Source: Fidelibacterota bacterium
Lineage (GTDB): Bacteria; Fidelibacterota; UBA8477; JABMPR01
Assembly: GCA_030595455.1 (NCBI GenBank)
Contig: JAUVDF010000092.1
Coordinates: 1-5,361, forward strand
DNA: 5,361 nt
Reading direction: 5' to 3'
The notes under the pieces were generated by a model. The model did not search any database. It had not been told where the DNA came from and worked only from the letters and a program-made list of their open reading frames with translations. Shown here in pieces: positions 1-5,092 of the stretch. The position numbers and the translations under genes were made by a program. Numbering within the stretch: the first letter of the stretch is position 1; every line of letters starts with the position of its first letter.

Positions 1-740
1 GCATCAATCCGCTTATCATGTGATTCAACAATGATTTTGGTGCGATCGCCAGGTTCACGAGAGAGTGTGCGGACATCAATGATGCCATCCTCAATCTCAG
101 GCACTTCATTCTGGAATAATTTCATCAAGAAGGTTGGGTCAGCACGTGAAATGATAATATCGGGACCGCGTTTATCAGAACGAACTTCCTTGATGATAGC
201 ACGAACACTATCTCCACGGCGATACCGTTCACTATAGATCTGCTCCTCACGGGGCATCTTCAATTCAGCTTTTTCAATATTGACGAACAGGGCGTCTCTG
301 CGTATCTGATGTATCTCACCAATGATGATTTCACCAACACGACTGGAATAATCACGATAAATCTGATCCCGTTCAAATTCCTGAATCTTCTGGGCCATAA
401 CGTGTCTGGCAAAGGTGATTAAGCGACGACCAAAGGTTGCCGGATCAACTACATCAATAAAGGGATCCCCAATCTCTAAATCGGGAGCTACTTCTTGAGC
501 AGTCTTGATATCTACTTCAAAGTCAGGATCGTCAACAACTTCAACGACTTCCTTTTCCTGGTAAATTTCAATCTCACCTTTATCCATATTGACAATAACA
601 TCGAAATTATCAACGTTTCCATATTTCTTCTGAATCAATGCTTCAAAGATTTCTTTAATAATATCGGCCAATTCCTTGCGGTCGATATCTTTGTCTTTAG
701 CAAGCTGTATAAACGATTCAATGATGACTTTACTGATCAA
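1..740 (-). CDS. nusA: Transcription termination/antitermination factor NusA (N-terminal 246 codons, cut by window edge)
   Basis: NusA binds RNA polymerase and nascent RNA and controls pausing, termination and antitermination in the cytoplasm. The reading frame is open from a TTG at 738-740 to the left edge, so the 3' part is missing. Residues 1 to about 125 form the RNAP-binding N-terminal domain (starts MISKVIIESF, with the KKYG stretch near residue 38 and a DFEVDIKTAQEV segment near 73). An S1 domain follows at about 133-200 (GEIIIGEIHQI, then DALFVNIEKAE). The linker into KH1 has the family signature FLMKLFQNEVPEIEDGI and REPGDRTKI, typical of NusA. The TTG start is chosen because a perfect AGGAGG lies 9 nt upstream, no ATG/GTG/TTG occurs between it and the in-frame stop at 771-773, and the next internal ATG (near residue 53) would delete the N-terminal domain. 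It lies 16 nt after rimP, the classic rimP-nusA arrangement. Confidence 0.97.
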   Translation of the reverse strand, partial: MISKVIIESFIQLAKDKDIDRKELADIIKEIFEALIQKKYGNVDNFDVIVNMDKGEIEIYQEKEVVEVVDDPDFEVDIKTAQEVAPDLEIGDPFIDVVDPATFGRRLITFARHVMAQKIQEFERDQIYRDYSSRVGEIIIGEIHQIRRDALFVNIEKAELKMPREEQIYSERYRRGDSVRAIIKEVRSDKRGPDIIISRADPTFLMKLFQNEVPEIEDGIIDVRTLSREPGDRTKIIVESHDKRID

Positions 741-749
741 GGGGTCAAT

Positions 750-755
750 CCTCCT
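750..755 (-). promoter_or_regulatory. Ribosome binding site of nusA (AGGAGG)
   Basis: On the minus strand AGGAGG sits 9 nt before the TTG start of nusA, inside the 16-nt gap after the rimP stop codon. This strong site decides the otherwise ambiguous nusA start and may compensate for the weak TTG codon. Confidence 0.85.
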
Positions 756-756
756 A

Positions 757-1212
757 TTACCATCGCAATTTTACTTTACCCTGGACAACATCACTCATGT
801 TTAAGACTACATCATCCTGCTTCACTTTAACAGTGAGAGTCTCAGATGCAGCTGAAACAATTTCGCCTTCCAGGGGGTTTTGCACCGCAGCATTGCGATG
901 ATCAATTATCATGAGATGCCCGCTCAAGCGACGGAAATGACGGGCAGTTTTAACGGGGAAACTAGCTCCTGGCGAAGTAACCTCAACCGAGACCTTCTCT
1001 ATATCTAATCCAGGAAGCGAAAGATTATTATGAATGGAACGATTAATACGAGCCAACTGGTCGATGGTGATTCCGGAATCACTTTCACACTTTGCGATTA
1101 ACTGGTATCCCCTCCGTGATGCGTTCATTTTTACATCAACCAGGAAAATATCAGTAGCATCCCCAAAGCAATGCTCTATTCCGGTTTTTATTTCTTCATC
1201 GGTCCAATTCAC
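757..1212 (-). CDS. rimP: Ribosome maturation factor RimP
   Basis: RimP is a cytoplasmic assembly factor for the 30S ribosomal subunit. The 151-residue length is normal for the family. The N-terminal alpha/beta domain (about 1-85) contains the ESDSGITIDQLARINRSI segment, matching the family pattern of an acidic turn followed by a Leu/Ser/Arg-rich helix. The hallmark stretch VEVTSPGASFPVKTARHF (about 76-93) corresponds to the usual LEVSSPG..RPLKT..HF. The C-terminal SH3-like domain runs from about 96 to 151 (LEGEIVSAASETLTVKV). The start is a GTG at 1210-1212; no strong Shine-Dalgarno precedes it, only a purine-rich AAGAAACGAA. The gene directly precedes nusA with a 16-nt gap, the conserved operon order, which strongly supports the call. 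Confidence 0.95.
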   Translation of the reverse strand: MNWTDEEIKTGIEHCFGDATDIFLVDVKMNASRRGYQLIAKCESDSGITIDQLARINRSIHNNLSLPGLDIEKVSVEVTSPGASFPVKTARHFRRLSGHLMIIDHRNAAVQNPLEGEIVSAASETLTVKVKQDDVVLNMSDVVQGKVKLRW

Positions 1213-1242
1213 TTCGTTTCTTCATACCTTATACAAATAAAG

Positions 1243-1265
1243 AAAGTGGGCCATCAACCCACTTT
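1243..1265 (-). terminator. Hairpin with U-rich tail between the TPR gene and rimP (terminator or rimP leader hairpin)
   Basis: A perfect 8-bp inverted repeat (1243-1250 and 1258-1265, AAAGTGGG / CCCACTTT) encloses a 7-nt loop. On the minus strand it is followed by CTTTATTTGTAT, a fairly U-rich tail. It lies 52 nt after the stop of the TPR gene and 30 nt before the rimP start. The simplest reading is the intrinsic terminator of the TPR unit; it could also act in the 5' leader of rimP-nusA. The stem is only half GC and the T tract is broken, so strength is uncertain. Confidence 0.6.
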
Positions 1266-1273
1266 ACGGGCGC

Positions 1274-1302
1274 AATGTATCTGAGGCGAGCACTGTTTGC
1301 AA
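1274..1302 (-). promoter_or_regulatory. Possible sigma70-type promoter for rimP-nusA
   Basis: On the minus strand TTGCAA (1297-1302) and TACATT (1274-1279) are separated by 17 nt, each matching 4 of 6 consensus bases. The implied start of transcription is near 1267, just before the hairpin at 1265-1243. The match is modest and short AT-rich gaps give such matches by chance. Confidence 0.3.
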
Positions 1303-1317
1303 GTCCAATAATTGCAA

Positions 1318-1986
1318 TTATTTCTCCGTTACTTTTCCTTCTAAATACTTAACATACTCATTGAATTTCCCAGAAGGATTGCCAGCAAGTAGAGCATCAA
1401 CAATATTTTTAGCCTCTTGCGTGTTCCCGGCAGCTACAAAAGCGTATCCAGCCTGCAGGTTGGCATACTCTGAAACCATGTTTAGCCCCATTGTGCCAAC
1501 TTCCTGGTAAAGCAGTGCAGCATCGGCAAAATTTGACTCTTTTTCATTGAGATAAGCCAATTTAAGTTTTCCAGCTGCTTTTAGTGGTTTATCTGAGCTA
1601 TTTGCTAGTTGTGAAAAAAGCTGTCTGGCGCCATCATTATCCCCTGCATCCATACGAGCAAGCCCTAACTGAAGGGTAGACTGGGCAATAATTTCATTCT
1701 TGCCGTATTCCTGCACCACGCGTTCCAGCTCAGCAGTAACATTTTCATTCATCCCCATTGCGGCTGCTAGCGTAGCTTTGGTATTGTCAATCATGGCTTG
1801 ATTTTTTGCAGCTTCACTGCTGTTCATCCAACTCCAGCCCAGAATTACGATAACGAGTAAAACACCAAGGGCCGTGAATATCTGCTTACTGTTTTCTTCG
1901 TAAAACTCTTTCCCCTTTTCAAGACCATCCAATAGTGGATCGTGCTTTAATTCTTTTTTGGTAAACTTTTTCTTCGGTGTCAGCAT
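1318..1986 (-). CDS. Membrane-anchored TPR protein, YfgM-like
   Basis: This 222-residue protein has a short, basic cytoplasmic N-terminus (KKKFTKKELKHDPLL, residues 5-19), one transmembrane helix at about 36-53 (IFTALGVLLVIVILGWSW), and an extracytoplasmic helical region with TPR-like helix pairs at roughly 103-134, 138-170 and 173-204 (patterns such as LGLARMDAGDNDGARQLF and AGYAFVAAGNTQEAKNIV). This layout is that of the YfgM/TPR_21 family; in E. coli YfgM is an accessory partner of the SecYEG translocon and periplasmic chaperones. A role in envelope protein folding is inferred from the family layout only. The ATG start at 1984-1986 is preceded by GAAGGG at a long spacing of about 12 nt. 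It lies 75 nt downstream of tRNA-Arg and may share its transcript. Precise function is not known. Confidence 0.75.
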   Translation of the reverse strand: MLTPKKKFTKKELKHDPLLDGLEKGKEFYEENSKQIFTALGVLLVIVILGWSWMNSSEAAKNQAMIDNTKATLAAAMGMNENVTAELERVVQEYGKNEIIAQSTLQLGLARMDAGDNDGARQLFSQLANSSDKPLKAAGKLKLAYLNEKESNFADAALLYQEVGTMGLNMVSEYANLQAGYAFVAAGNTQEAKNIVDALLAGNPSGKFNEYVKYLEGKVTEK

Positions 1987-2047
1987 TGGAAATTTTATCC
2001 CTTCACAATTTCTATTCTTTTCAAAATGACCCTGAACAATTCAGATC

Positions 2048-2067
2048 GGGGTACACTATCGTACCCC
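2048..2067 (-). repeat. Inverted repeat overlapping the 3' end of tRNA-Arg
   Basis: GGGGTAC (2048-2054) and GTACCCC (2061-2067) form a perfect 7-bp inverted repeat with a 6-nt loop. One arm lies mostly within the 3' acceptor strand of tRNA-Arg; the other lies in the 3' trailer. In the precursor RNA the 3' acceptor strand could pair either with the tRNA 5' end or with this trailer. No T tract follows on the minus strand, so it does not look like a standard terminator. Confidence 0.6.
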
Positions 2068-2135
2068 TGAGGTGATTCGAACACCTGACCTACGCTTTAG
2101 GAAAGCGTTGCTCTATCCTGCTGAGCTACAGGGGC
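2062..2135 (-). tRNA. tRNA-Arg, anticodon CCU
   Basis: The 74-nt minus-strand sequence folds as a standard cloverleaf. The acceptor stem is GCCCCTG/CAGGGGT with a terminal G-U pair and discriminator A; the D stem is GCTC/GAGC; the anticodon stem is ACGCT/AGCGT with loop TTCCTAA, giving anticodon CCU (reads AGG, Arg). The variable loop is AGGTC, and the T stem AGGTG/CACCT has the canonical TTCGAAT loop. The 3' CCA is not encoded (the next bases are CGA), so it must be added after processing. The G-U closing pair is slightly unusual but does not suggest a pseudogene, since all other stem pairs are Watson-Crick. Confidence 0.96.
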
Positions 2136-2157
2136 ATTACTTATAAAAAAGCACGCC

Positions 2158-2185
2158 AATATAACCGACCATGTAAGGCCACCAA
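2158..2185 (-). promoter_or_regulatory. Candidate promoter of tRNA-Arg
   Basis: On the minus strand TTGGTG (2180-2185) and TATATT (2158-2163) are spaced by 16 nt. This would start transcription about 15 nt before the mature tRNA 5' end, a normal leader length. The upstream terminator at 2220-2249 means that the tRNA needs its own promoter somewhere in 2136-2219, which supports the assignment. The -10 element is good (5 of 6) and the -35 is partial. Confidence 0.45.
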
Positions 2186-2219
2186 AGGGATTTACGGAGT
2201 TTGATTACCAGTATGGAAT

Positions 2220-2249
2220 AAAAAAAGACCGGTGTTTAAACCGGTCTTT
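2220..2249 (-). terminator. Strong intrinsic terminator after the liaF-like gene
   Basis: A perfect 10-bp stem (2224-2233 AAAGACCGGT with 2240-2249 ACCGGTCTTT) encloses a 6-nt loop and, on the minus strand, runs into an uninterrupted T tract (2226-2220). It lies 24 nt after the stop codon of the liaF-like gene and should end the nnrE-PAP2-liaF transcript, insulating the tRNA-Arg unit. Confidence 0.92.
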
Positions 2250-2273
2250 AAAGATTTATAATCCCTTAGAAGA

Positions 2274-2966
2274 CTAAGCTTTTACTTCTAAGCCCCCAAA
2301 AGCCACGGTACAGTGCAAAGTTACATTGACTGCACTATCAGATGAGCCTTTGGTTTTATCTTCAATTCCCCCAAATATAGGTGATCCGGTAAGAATAACA
2401 TTCCAGTTTTCTGGAACGACTATCTCGGCGCCACCAAATAAGGCGGTTACATGAATAACGCAGCCGGTTTCGACGGCTTTTGCCTGACGCAGATCTAGTT
2501 CTACACCGCCAAATAGAGCCAAAATATTAGCGCCGGTGAAATTATCTGAATGAACGGCTCGCTCGACGCCTCCAAAAATGGCTGAGGCATGTACAAAATC
2601 ATCATCATGTGCTGAAACCTTGGAAAGTGATAGTCCTGGCTTCCCTTTTGACTTAAGAAGCATAGACACACCAACATATAAAATAGCGAGCGGCCAGAGC
2701 TTAAATATACTGCCCCAGTTAATAAAGTCTAAGGTGGCTGATAATAGTACCAAACCGACAATAAACAGGATTGAACCATTACGTCGGTCCTCGTGCTGCA
2801 ATTTTGAAAACCCAGCGACTACTAGAATCACCGGCCACCACTGCCCAATAAAATGGCCAAGATGCATAATATCCAAACTTTGCAGGAGAAATATGGCTCC
2901 AACCGCTATAATTCCGATTGCGATCCAGGATTGTTCATTGCTCTTGCCAGGTAATTTCTCAGTCAT
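2274..2966 (-). CDS. LiaF-like four-helix membrane protein with FGGxE-repeat C-terminal domain
   Basis: This 230-residue protein has four predicted transmembrane helices (about 13-30, 41-54, 65-80, 86-104) and a soluble C-terminal domain from about 110. The helices form two similar hairpins, each with an LD(I/F) turn and a WP motif (QWWPVILVVAG and KLWPLAILYVGV). The C-terminal part carries five FGGxE repeats at residues 131, 152, 177, 198 and 223, as expected of a beta-helical LiaF-like domain (cell-wall-active-antibiotics-response / DUF2154 type). In Firmicutes LiaF restrains the LiaRS envelope-stress two-component system; no such pair is in this window, so the partner is unknown. GAGGAG lies 9 nt before the ATG, which fixes the start. 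It is the last gene before the strong terminator and lies 54 nt after the PAP2 gene. The family call is firm; the role is inferred. Confidence 0.82.
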   Translation of the reverse strand: MTEKLPGKSNEQSWIAIGIIAVGAIFLLQSLDIMHLGHFIGQWWPVILVVAGFSKLQHEDRRNGSILFIVGLVLLSATLDFINWGSIFKLWPLAILYVGVSMLLKSKGKPGLSLSKVSAHDDDFVHASAIFGGVERAVHSDNFTGANILALFGGVELDLRQAKAVETGCVIHVTALFGGAEIVVPENWNVILTGSPIFGGIEDKTKGSSDSAVNVTLHCTVAFGGLEVKA

Positions 2967-2975
2967 GTCTTCCAG

Positions 2976-2981
2976 CTCCTC
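2976..2981 (-). promoter_or_regulatory. Ribosome binding site of the liaF-like gene (GAGGAG)
   Basis: GAGGAG on the minus strand, 9 nt before the ATG at 2964-2966. Together with the nusA site it shows that this organism uses Shine-Dalgarno initiation. Confidence 0.8.
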
Positions 2982-3020
2982 TATTCATCTATGATCTCTA
3001 AAAATACTCTGAAAGCGATG

Positions 3021-3869
3021 CTAGCCCAAAGGGATTTTAAAAACAAATTGATAATTCATCCCAGATTCAGCGTTTTTCTTCGGAAGACCAACACTAAAAT
3101 TAAAATATTGATCAGAATCCGGATTGTTAAACCGTTTGAGTTCAAAACGGGTAATCGCCCAGGCGATCAGTGATCCCGCTCCGGCACCAATGACTACATC
3201 CGAAAAATAGTGCATATCACCAGCAACCCTCAGATAGGCTGTCACTCCAGCAGTACCAAGCAATGAGCTCCATATTAGACCTTTTCGTTCCGGGTAATAT
3301 TCACTAAGTAACATGGCATTCGTAACTGCTTGGGAAAATGCCACACTACTGTGCCCACTAAAAAATGAAGCATTATCTGTTGGTCCCAGACTGGGTCTTG
3401 ACCCGTAATAATGATAGGGACGCTCGCGAGCCACCCCGATTTTAACCAGATTAGTTATCAAACTATTTACCGCGAAGACTTCCATGTTAATAAGTACAGC
3501 CTGTTTATGGTCCTCGCTAAGGAGTGGTCCCCATACCAGACTACTAAGGGAAACGCCATAGACTAAACGATCACTCCAGGTTTTTGCCAACTCCTGCTTG
3601 CTCGCTCCCAGATAAAGAGTGTTACGCATAGATACATCTATTTGATTGGGTGTAGAGAAACGTGGTTCAGTTGGTAAATAATGGTCCTTGGCAAAGAGTT
3701 CAACCCCAGCAGCAATACCGAGGACAGTTGAAGCCAGCAAGAAGTCTCTGTTACTGGGCACAGTCTGACTTCGTAGCTCTGTACAATTCAAGCTTAATAG
3801 CAGTAATAGAATTATCCGAAGTGAAATGTTTGATAGATTCAAATTATAAATTGACTGGCTCGAAGACAT
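3021..3869 (-). CDS. PAP2-family phosphatase with N-terminal signal sequence
   Basis: PAP2 (type 2 phosphatidic acid phosphatase) enzymes remove phosphate from lipid phosphates or pyrophosphates, often at the outer face of the inner membrane. All three catalytic motifs are present: KX6RP as KIGVARERP (K143, R150, P151), the SGH motif as FFSGHSS (S171, G172, H173; Phe in place of the usual preceding Pro), and RX5HX3D with R214, H220 and D224. H220 is the expected nucleophile and H173 the acid/base. An N-terminal hydrophobic stretch (residues 17-28) followed by a polar ELRSQ segment looks like a Sec signal peptide or anchor. Further hydrophobic helices lie near 42-60, 102-117, 200-212 and 225-240. 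The last 30 residues alternate like beta strands and are not explained by the domain. Substrate cannot be told; undecaprenyl-pyrophosphate or lipid A type substrates are options. The ATG overlaps the end of nnrE by 26 nt and has no strong ribosome site, suggesting translational coupling. Confidence 0.88.
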   Translation of the reverse strand: MSSSQSIYNLNLSNISLRIILLLLLSLNCTELRSQTVPSNRDFLLASTVLGIAAGVELFAKDHYLPTEPRFSTPNQIDVSMRNTLYLGASKQELAKTWSDRLVYGVSLSSLVWGPLLSEDHKQAVLINMEVFAVNSLITNLVKIGVARERPYHYYGSRPSLGPTDNASFFSGHSSVAFSQAVTNAMLLSEYYPERKGLIWSSLLGTAGVTAYLRVAGDMHYFSDVVIGAGAGSLIAWAITRFELKRFNNPDSDQYFNFSVGLPKKNAESGMNYQFVFKIPLG

Positions 3870-4596
3870 CTTGATTGGTTCGCTTCAATACCGATGAAGT
3901 CAAAAATGGATTTGTAAACTGGAGTCCCATCTCGGAATATAGTTGACTGGGAACACCAATATCAGCTAAATATAACTGACCAACATATTTACCACTTCCC
4001 TGCTCAATAAGACCACTTTTCGGCAGAGCCAGTGTAAGGGTTGCATCTGCGTGCAAAGCGTTTCCCTGGAACCCTGTTGACACATCCAGGCCAGAAGGAG
4101 CATCCAGTGCGATGACCAGCTTATCACTAGATTTATTTACTGTTGAAATAAGATTATCTAATTCTGTTGAGAGTCTACCGCTCAGTCCATACCCTATGAC
4201 AGCATCAATGATAACATCGGTTTCGCTGAGCAACTGATCGAGATTTTCGCTTCCTATCGTAAATATTTTAGCATTCATCTGCTCAAGGGTCTGTAGGTGT
4301 TGCTTTGGTGTTGCCTTACGTTTCGAGTTTTCCCCTACCGTAATAATCTTTACTGTAAAACCCCAATTCACTAAATAGCGGGCAGCTACCAGACCACCTC
4401 CCCCGTTATTACCATTCCCACAGAATACTAAAATACGTGCTTGGTCGATATCTTTGGCTTTCAATCTGACCAATTTGGCAAGATTCTCGCCGGCATGCTC
4501 CATCATTTGCAGTAATGTTATCTGGTATTTATCGATCATCAGACGATCAACTTCAATCATCTGTTCTCGGTCGATATAGGGAATTTGGTATCGCAT
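3844..4596 (-). CDS. nnrE: NAD(P)H-hydrate epimerase (YjeF_N domain), stand-alone
   Basis: NnrE interconverts the R and S forms of damaged, hydrated NAD(P)H so that a dehydratase (NnrD) can repair the S form. The 250-residue protein covers only the YjeF N-terminal domain; the NnrD half found fused in many bacteria is absent here. Motifs in order: helix MIEVDRLMI...LLQMMEHAG (13-36), nucleotide loop GNGNNGGGGLVAARYL (60-75), DAVIGYGLSGRL (131-142), the catalytic-region ALDAPSGLDVSTG (163-175, with D165 in the usual Asp position), TLTLALPKSGL (187-197, K193), and GQLYLADIGVP (206-216). The loop normally reads GGDG; here the Asp is Gly (residue 67). The ATG start gives a family-typical N-terminus, but no clear Shine-Dalgarno is seen. 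A 125-bp gap separates it from the upstream redox gene, and it appears to head an operon with PAP2 and the liaF-like gene. Low chance of a different YjeF_N function. Confidence 0.92.
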   Translation of the reverse strand: MRYQIPYIDREQMIEVDRLMIDKYQITLLQMMEHAGENLAKLVRLKAKDIDQARILVFCGNGNNGGGGLVAARYLVNWGFTVKIITVGENSKRKATPKQHLQTLEQMNAKIFTIGSENLDQLLSETDVIIDAVIGYGLSGRLSTELDNLISTVNKSSDKLVIALDAPSGLDVSTGFQGNALHADATLTLALPKSGLIEQGSGKYVGQLYLADIGVPSQLYSEMGLQFTNPFLTSSVLKRTNQDVFEPVNL

Positions 4597-4683
4597 ATTG
4601 TTCTAGCACGCTCAAACAACCAGTTCTAGCTATCATGTGGTAGCTAACTATTGTTTTAGCCAGTTTACTAATCTAAGCTCGGA

Positions 4684-4713
4684 TTTATAAGGTGGTAGAT
4701 TTTTTCGAATGAA
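4684..4713 (-). promoter_or_regulatory. Possible promoter of the nnrE-PAP2-liaF unit
   Basis: In the gap between nnrE and the redox gene, the minus strand has TATAAA (4684-4689, 5 of 6 to the -10 consensus) with a weak TTCATT (4708-4713) 18 nt upstream. This would give an untranslated leader of about 80 nt. The -10 is good, the -35 poor, and the region is AT-rich, so this is only a candidate. Confidence 0.28.
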
Positions 4714-4721
4714 CGAGGTGT

Positions 4722-4994
4722 TTAGTCTAATGATTTGTCAGATGACTTATCACTTAAAGCATTCATTCGGGTGAGAAATTTTTCTTGATCAAAGCTTCCG
4801 AGAAACCATAATTTTCCATTGACCCATATAGAAGGCGTGATACCCCCTAAGGTCATTCGATCCGCCTGCATTTCAGTGATATTCTTAATGTCAAGTTTCA
4901 TTTCAGGATAGTTGTCATTGAGCTGAAATAGTTGGCGATTGATACGATCACAAAAGTCACATTCCTCACGAACAATTAATTCGACTTGGATCAT
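4722..4994 (-). CDS. Small thioredoxin/glutaredoxin-like protein with CDFC active site
   Basis: This 90-residue protein has a reduced thioredoxin fold: strand VELIVREE (4-11), the redox motif C12-D-F-C15, a following helix (17-26), a second strand (MKLDIKNI, 32-39), then a cis-Pro loop GITPSIWVNGKLWF (51-64, P54) and a C-terminal helix (68-80). The motif and the TP-S/T cis-Pro context point to a cytosolic thiol-disulfide protein of the glutaredoxin-like/thioredoxin_3 kind; no signal peptide is present. The C-terminal tail carries a polar DKSSDKS repeat. AGGA lies 11 nt before the ATG. It sits 98 nt downstream of a Crp/Fnr-family gene, and a palindromic site between them could mean regulation by that protein. 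The physiological partner cannot be told from the sequence. Confidence 0.78.
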   Translation of the reverse strand: MIQVELIVREECDFCDRINRQLFQLNDNYPEMKLDIKNITEMQADRMTLGGITPSIWVNGKLWFLGSFDQEKFLTRMNALSDKSSDKSLD

Positions 4995-5005
4995 ATTAGG
5001 GTTTT

Positions 5006-5009
5006 TCCT
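5006..5009 (-). promoter_or_regulatory. Weak ribosome binding site of the thioredoxin-like gene (AGGA)
   Basis: AGGA within CAGGAAAAA on the minus strand, 11 nt before the ATG at 4992-4994. The spacing is slightly long, but it is the only good candidate and supports this start. Confidence 0.4.
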
Positions 5010-5044
5010 GCTTAATCATGCCCCAATATGGAATAGATGAGTGA

Positions 5045-5056
5045 TGACTACTGTCA
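5045..5056 (-). promoter_or_regulatory. Candidate Crp/Fnr-type operator (TGAC-N4-GTCA)
   Basis: A perfect 4-bp dyad, TGAC TACT GTCA, with a 4-nt spacer. The geometry resembles FNR/DNR-type sites (TTGAT-N4-ATCAA and TTGAC-like variants), though the outer bases differ. It lies 51 nt upstream of the thioredoxin-like gene and just after the Crp/Fnr gene. An overlapping shorter-spaced palindrome, TACTG-T-CAGTA (5049-5059), is an alternative reading. The dyad is short enough to arise by chance. Confidence 0.25.
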
Positions 5057-5092
5057 GTAATCCGACATAAGACTAATTGAAAGGACGACCTA

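Noticed and set aside
31..830. Plus-strand open frames at 31-237 and 495-830
   Set aside because: They lie antisense to nusA (and the rimP end), encode no recognisable domain, have low-complexity or biased composition, and lack ribosome sites.
1034..1240. Plus-strand open frame antisense to rimP
   Set aside because: Shadow of the well-supported rimP frame, with no family resemblance.
2032..2044. Small palindrome CTGAA-CAA-TTCAG after tRNA-Arg as a terminator
   Set aside because: Only 5 bp with a 3-nt loop and no clean T tract on the minus strand; too weak to call.
2578..3173. Plus-strand open frames at 2578-2994 and 2991-3173
   Set aside because: Antisense to the liaF-like and PAP2 genes, both strongly supported by motifs; the products look like random translations.
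3662..3874. Plus-strand open frame opposite the PAP2 N-terminus
   Set aside because: Glutamine/leucine-rich random-looking product, no ribosome site, fully inside a real gene on the other strand.
4622..4645. Hairpin AGCTATC-ATGT-GGTAGCT and repeated TTCTAGC words in the gap before nnrE
   Set aside because: The stem is short with a mismatch on the transcribed strand, no T tract follows, and the repeated words are too short to separate from chance.
4939..4950. FNR-box-like TTGAT-ACG-ATCA
   Set aside because: Spacer is 3 not 4, and it lies inside the thioredoxin-like coding region.
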